Below are positions 61,424-64,000 of a stretch of DNA of 64,000 bases, one piece after another (positions within the stretch are counted from its first letter, which is position 1; every line of letters begins with the position of its first letter). A program made the position numbers and the translations under genes. The stretch spans positions 1-64,000 of the forward strand of contig NZ_FOTK01000022.1 of assembly GCF_900114535.1 (NCBI RefSeq), written 5' to 3'. The stretch comes from Methylobacterium pseudosasicola. Lineage in GTDB: Bacteria > Pseudomonadota > Alphaproteobacteria > Rhizobiales > Beijerinckiaceae. The notes under the pieces were generated by a model. That model had not been told where the DNA came from and searched no databases. It was given only the letters and a program-made list of their open reading frames with translations.

Positions 61424-62125
61424 ATGACCACGTCGTTCCTGCCCATCGACCGGACGATCATCGCCCGCGAAGCGGCCAAGATGTTCCTGGAGATCGGGGC
61501 CGTCCTTTTCTACGAGGACGAGCCGTTCAAGTTCACCTCCGGCTGGGCCAGCCCGGTCTACACCGACAGCCGCAAGATCATCTCGTTCCCGCGCCTGCGC
61601 TCGACGCTGATGGACTTCGCGACCGCCACGATCGTGCGCGAGATCGGCTACGAGTCGCTGACCCATATCGCGGGCGGCGAGACCGCCGGCATCCCGTTCG
61701 CCGCCTGGATCGCCGACCGGCTGATGCTGCCGATGCAGTATGTGCGCAAGAAGCCGAAGGGTTTTGGCCGCAACGCCCAGATCGAGGGCGAGGTGGTGGA
61801 AGGCGCCAAGACTCTGCTGGTCGAGGATCTCGCCACCGACGGGCGCAGCAAGGTCAATTTCTGCCAGGCCCTGCGCGATGCCGGCGCCCAGGTCGATCAC
61901 TGCTTCGTGCTGTTCTACTACGACATCTTCCCCGGCAGCGCCGCGCTGATGCAGGAGACCGGGATCAAGCTGCACTACCTCACCACGTGGTGGGACGTGC
62001 TGGCGGTCGCAAAGGAGATGGGCACCTTCGATCCGAAGACGCTGGCCGAGGTCGAGAGCTTCCTCAACGCGCCGGCGGAATGGTCGGCGGCCCATGGCGG
62101 CATCTCCTCCTTCGGACAGGGCTGA
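61424..62125 (+). CDS. pyrE: Orotate phosphoribosyltransferase
   Basis: The 233-residue enzyme makes orotidine 5'-phosphate from orotate and PRPP. Features are KFTSGWASPVYTDSRKIISF (the flexible loop and N-terminus), the YVRKKPKGFGRNAQIEG loop, and the PRPP-binding TLLVEDLATDGRSKVNF. It is slightly longer than E. coli PyrE, as is common in this branch of Rhizobiales. pyrC starts 13 bases after its stop, so the two pyrimidine genes form an operon. Confidence 0.95.
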   Translation: MTTSFLPIDRTIIAREAAKMFLEIGAVLFYEDEPFKFTSGWASPVYTDSRKIISFPRLRSTLMDFATATIVREIGYESLTHIAGGETAGIPFAAWIADRLMLPMQYVRKKPKGFGRNAQIEGEVVEGAKTLLVEDLATDGRSKVNFCQALRDAGAQVDHCFVLFYYDIFPGSAALMQETGIKLHYLTTWWDVLAVAKEMGTFDPKTLAEVESFLNAPAEWSAAHGGISSFGQG

Positions 62126-62138
62126 GGAACTGATCGCG

Positions 62139-63221
62139 ATGAGCGTCGCCGACCTGTTCCCCGCCGCACAGCCCTCCGCCACGACGTCCGCCGACCGGAT
62201 CACCATCCGCCGGCCGGACGACTGGCACATCCATCTGCGCGACGGCGCGATGCTGAAGGCGGTGCTGCCCTACACGGCGGCCCAGTTCGCCCGGGGCATC
62301 ATCATGCCGAACCTGGTCCCGCCGGTGACGACCGTGGCGGCGGCGCGCGCCTATCGCGAGCGAATCCTGGCCGCACTGCCGGACGGGATGGATTTCACCC
62401 CGCTGATGACCTGCTACCTGCGGGACGACACCGACCCGGACGAGATCGAGCGTGGCTTCGCCGAGAAGGTTTGGATCGCCGCCAAGCTCTACCCGGCTGG
62501 CGCGACGACGAACTCGCATGCCGGCGTCACCGACCTGATCGGGCTCGCGCCCGTGCTGGAGCGGATGGAGCGGATCGGCATGCCGCTGCTGATCCACGGC
62601 GAGGCCACCGACCCGGAGATCGACATCTTCGACCGCGAGGCCGCCTTCATGGAGGGTAGCCTGATCCCGCTGCTCGCCCGGCACCAGGGCCTGAAGGTCA
62701 CCGTTGAGCACGCCACCACGGCCGAGATCCTCGACGTGGTGCGTGCCAACCGGACCCGCGTGGCGGCGACGATTACGCCCCACCACCTTGTCATCAACCG
62801 CACCCACATCTTCCAGGGCGGCTTGCGCCCGCATCTCTACTGCCTGCCGGTGGCCAAGCGCGAGCGGCACCGTCTTGCCCTGCGCGCGGCCGCGACCTCC
62901 GGCGAGGCGTGCTTCTTCCTCGGCACCGACACCGCCCCGCATGTCCGCGGCGCCAAGGAGGCGTCCTGCGGCTGCGCCGGCGTCTTCTGCGGCCCGAGCG
63001 CCCTGCAGACCTACGTCCAGGTGTTCGACGAGGAGGGCGCGCTCGACAGGTTCGAAGCCTTCGCGTCGCTCAACGGCGCGCGCTTCCACGGGATCGCGCC
63101 CAACGCCGCTACGGTCACCCTCGAGCGGCGGGGGAGCCGCGTGATCGAGGCGGTGGCCGTGGAGGACACCGCCGTGGTGGTGTTCCGCGGGGATGAGACG
63201 CTGCCTTGGGCTGTGGTCTGA
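62139..63221 (+). CDS. pyrC: Dihydroorotase, class II
   Basis: The 360-residue zinc amidohydrolase closes N-carbamoylaspartate to dihydroorotate. The zinc HxH is in DDWHIHLRDGAMLKAVLP, the carboxylated lysine in AAKLYPAGATTNSHAG, further ligand histidines in LLIHGEATD and VTVEHATTAEI, and the catalytic Asp in FFLGTDTAPHV. This is the E. coli-like class II form. The N-terminus (about 18 extra residues) is a little longer than usual. GAGGAAC overlaps the pyrE stop and serves as its ribosome-binding site. Confidence 0.96.
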   Translation: MSVADLFPAAQPSATTSADRITIRRPDDWHIHLRDGAMLKAVLPYTAAQFARGIIMPNLVPPVTTVAAARAYRERILAALPDGMDFTPLMTCYLRDDTDPDEIERGFAEKVWIAAKLYPAGATTNSHAGVTDLIGLAPVLERMERIGMPLLIHGEATDPEIDIFDREAAFMEGSLIPLLARHQGLKVTVEHATTAEILDVVRANRTRVAATITPHHLVINRTHIFQGGLRPHLYCLPVAKRERHRLALRAAATSGEACFFLGTDTAPHVRGAKEASCGCAGVFCGPSALQTYVQVFDEEGALDRFEAFASLNGARFHGIAPNAATVTLERRGSRVIEAVAVEDTAVVVFRGDETLPWAVV

Positions 63222-63559
63222 TACGGCTCAGGTAAGGCCTCGCACCGGCCCCACCGTCATTGCGAGCGGAGCGAAGCAACCTAGGGAAACGCCATATTCG
63301 GCGAGCGCGCGCTGTCCTGGATTGCTTCGCTACGCTCGCAATGACGTCGCTGGGCTTGGGGGTGGGATCAGGGATCACCGCGCCATCGAGCGCGACGCGG
63401 ACTGCTGATCAGGCGGCGGAGACGTCAGCCGAAGCCCTGCACATCTCTTGCCTCTCAAGCAATCGCTAGTAGTAGACCGCCGCACGCGACCAAACGTGTG
63501 ATCGGCCTTGCCGAGGCTTGGCCATGCTGGCGCGGACCGCGATAGGGAGACGACGGACC
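63222..63559. other. 338-base gap after pyrC
   Basis: It contains the R1 copy at 63253-63347; the remaining 210 bases show no coding frame. The amidase promoter presumably lies in 63400-63559, but no clear -35/-10 pair was found. Confidence 0.5.
63253..63347. repeat. Dispersed palindromic repeat, family R1, full-length copy E
   Basis: ACCGTCATTGCGAGCGGAGC and the complementary GCTACGCTCGCAATGACG enclose a middle of about 55 bases with CCTAGGGAAACGCCATATTC, alike to copy A at 7028-7047. The arms carry two compensating-like changes against the other copies. Confidence 0.9.
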
Positions 63560-64000
63560 ATGCAGGATGAGCGACAGGACGGCATCACGGCGCTCGGCGC
63601 CGTCGATCTCTCGGCCGCCATTCGCGGCCGGATCGTTTCCTGTGTCGAGGTAATGCGCGCCTATCTGGAGCGGATTCACCGGCTCAATCCGCAGGTCAAC
63701 GCCATCGTCGGGCTTCAGGACGATACGGTGCTCCTCCAGGAGGCGGAGGCGCGGGATGCCGCGCTCGCCCGCGGCGAGGCCGTGGGGCCGCTCCACGGGT
63801 TTCCGCTCGCGGTGAAGGACCTTGATGCGGTGCGCGGGCTGCCGTTCACGCAAGGCTCGCCGATCTTCGCGGACCGGATCGCACAAGTCGACACGATCAT
63901 GGTCGCCCGGCTGCGCGCCGCCGGGGCGATCTTCATCGGCAAGACCAACATCCCCGAATTCGGGCTCGGCTCGAACAGCTTCAACCCGGTCTACGGCGCC
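63560..64000 (+). CDS. Amidase (amidase-signature family), N-terminal part, cut by the window edge
   Basis: From the ATG at 63560, 147 codons are in the window with no stop. The sequence includes NPQVNAIVGLQDDTVLLQEA, GPLHGFPLAVKDLDAVRGLP with the catalytic lysine of the Ser-cisSer-Lys triad, and GAIFIGKTNIPEFGLGSNSF. The serine-rich signature motif would follow beyond the edge. This is the general amidase/GatA-like fold; the substrate cannot be named. It is probably not GatA itself because no gatC or gatB is near, but that cannot be excluded. Confidence 0.9.
   Translation, partial: MQDERQDGITALGAVDLSAAIRGRIVSCVEVMRAYLERIHRLNPQVNAIVGLQDDTVLLQEAEARDAALARGEAVGPLHGFPLAVKDLDAVRGLPFTQGSPIFADRIAQVDTIMVARLRAAGAIFIGKTNIPEFGLGSNSFNPVYGA

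Overview
The window is a stretch of chromosome from a high-G+C alphaproteobacterium. The gene content points to the Rhizobiales and most likely to Methylobacterium or a close relative. The pointers are a PHB cluster (phaR/phaA/phaB), both a type I and a type II glutamine synthetase with a DUF2735 partner, the trigger factor-clpP-clpX-lon block, an NnrE/NnrD gene beside glnB, an FdhF/YdeP-type formate dehydrogenase, and dispersed palindromic repeats typical of these genomes. This assignment is inferred from gene content; no database was searched. No rRNA, CRISPR array or prophage was seen.

Layout. 0-0.4 kb: the 5' end of an IS110-family element running off the left edge, with its non-coding leader. 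0.4-5.5 kb: an RND efflux operon on the minus strand (adaptor, pump, DUF4337 protein). 5.7-10.7 kb: a 60-aa protein, a MerR regulator and three glycosyltransferases. 10.9-13.8 kb: a membrane cytochrome b with a Tat-exported molybdopterin enzyme, then an SPFH/NfeD pair. 14.3-16.3 kb: a guanine-deaminase-like enzyme with a BBE-type flavin oxidase. 16.8-19.7 kb: a divergent PEP-carboxylase-like protein. 19.8-22.4 kb: small exported proteins, a ComEA-like protein and ribosomal protein L32. 22.5-25.5 kb: phaR divergent from phaA-phaB. 25.9-32.0 kb: a mixed run of a lipoprotein, small membrane proteins, a glycerophosphodiesterase, an EamA exporter, a 2-hydroxyacid dehydrogenase, a DUF985 cupin, a ribonuclease D and a VOC protein.

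32.0-37.3 kb is the nitrogen-assimilation region: glnA, glnII (with a sigma-54-type promoter), a DUF2735 gene and glnB. It is disturbed at its left end by an AT-rich methyltransferase gene and a decayed copy of the last 30 codons of glnA. 37.5-40.5 kb: NnrE/NnrD and a multicopper-oxidase-fold protein without its copper ligands. 40.7-47.2 kb: tRNA-Leu, then the protein-folding and proteolysis genes tig, clpP, clpX and lon. 47.3-53.0 kb: an Asp/Glu racemase, tRNA-Val with a collapsed tRNA remnant, a hexapeptide acyltransferase, a hydrolase, an SDR and a GDP-mannose synthesis gene. 53.2-59.6 kb: selA, an OhrR-like regulator, a pentapeptide-repeat membrane protein, an FdhF/YdeP oxidoreductase, a metallothionein and a thiamine-binding-type protein. 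59.7-64 kb: tRNA-Gly, a BKACE enzyme, aroQ, pyrE-pyrC and the start of an amidase gene.

Most of the window is ordinary core genome. The parts most worth a second look are the glnA 3'-end duplication flanking the AT-rich methyltransferase, the IS110 leader (candidate bridge RNA), three enzyme-fold proteins that lack key active-site or pore residues (PEPC-like, multicopper-oxidase-like, pentapeptide channel-like), an orphan selA, and at least four families of dispersed inverted repeats.
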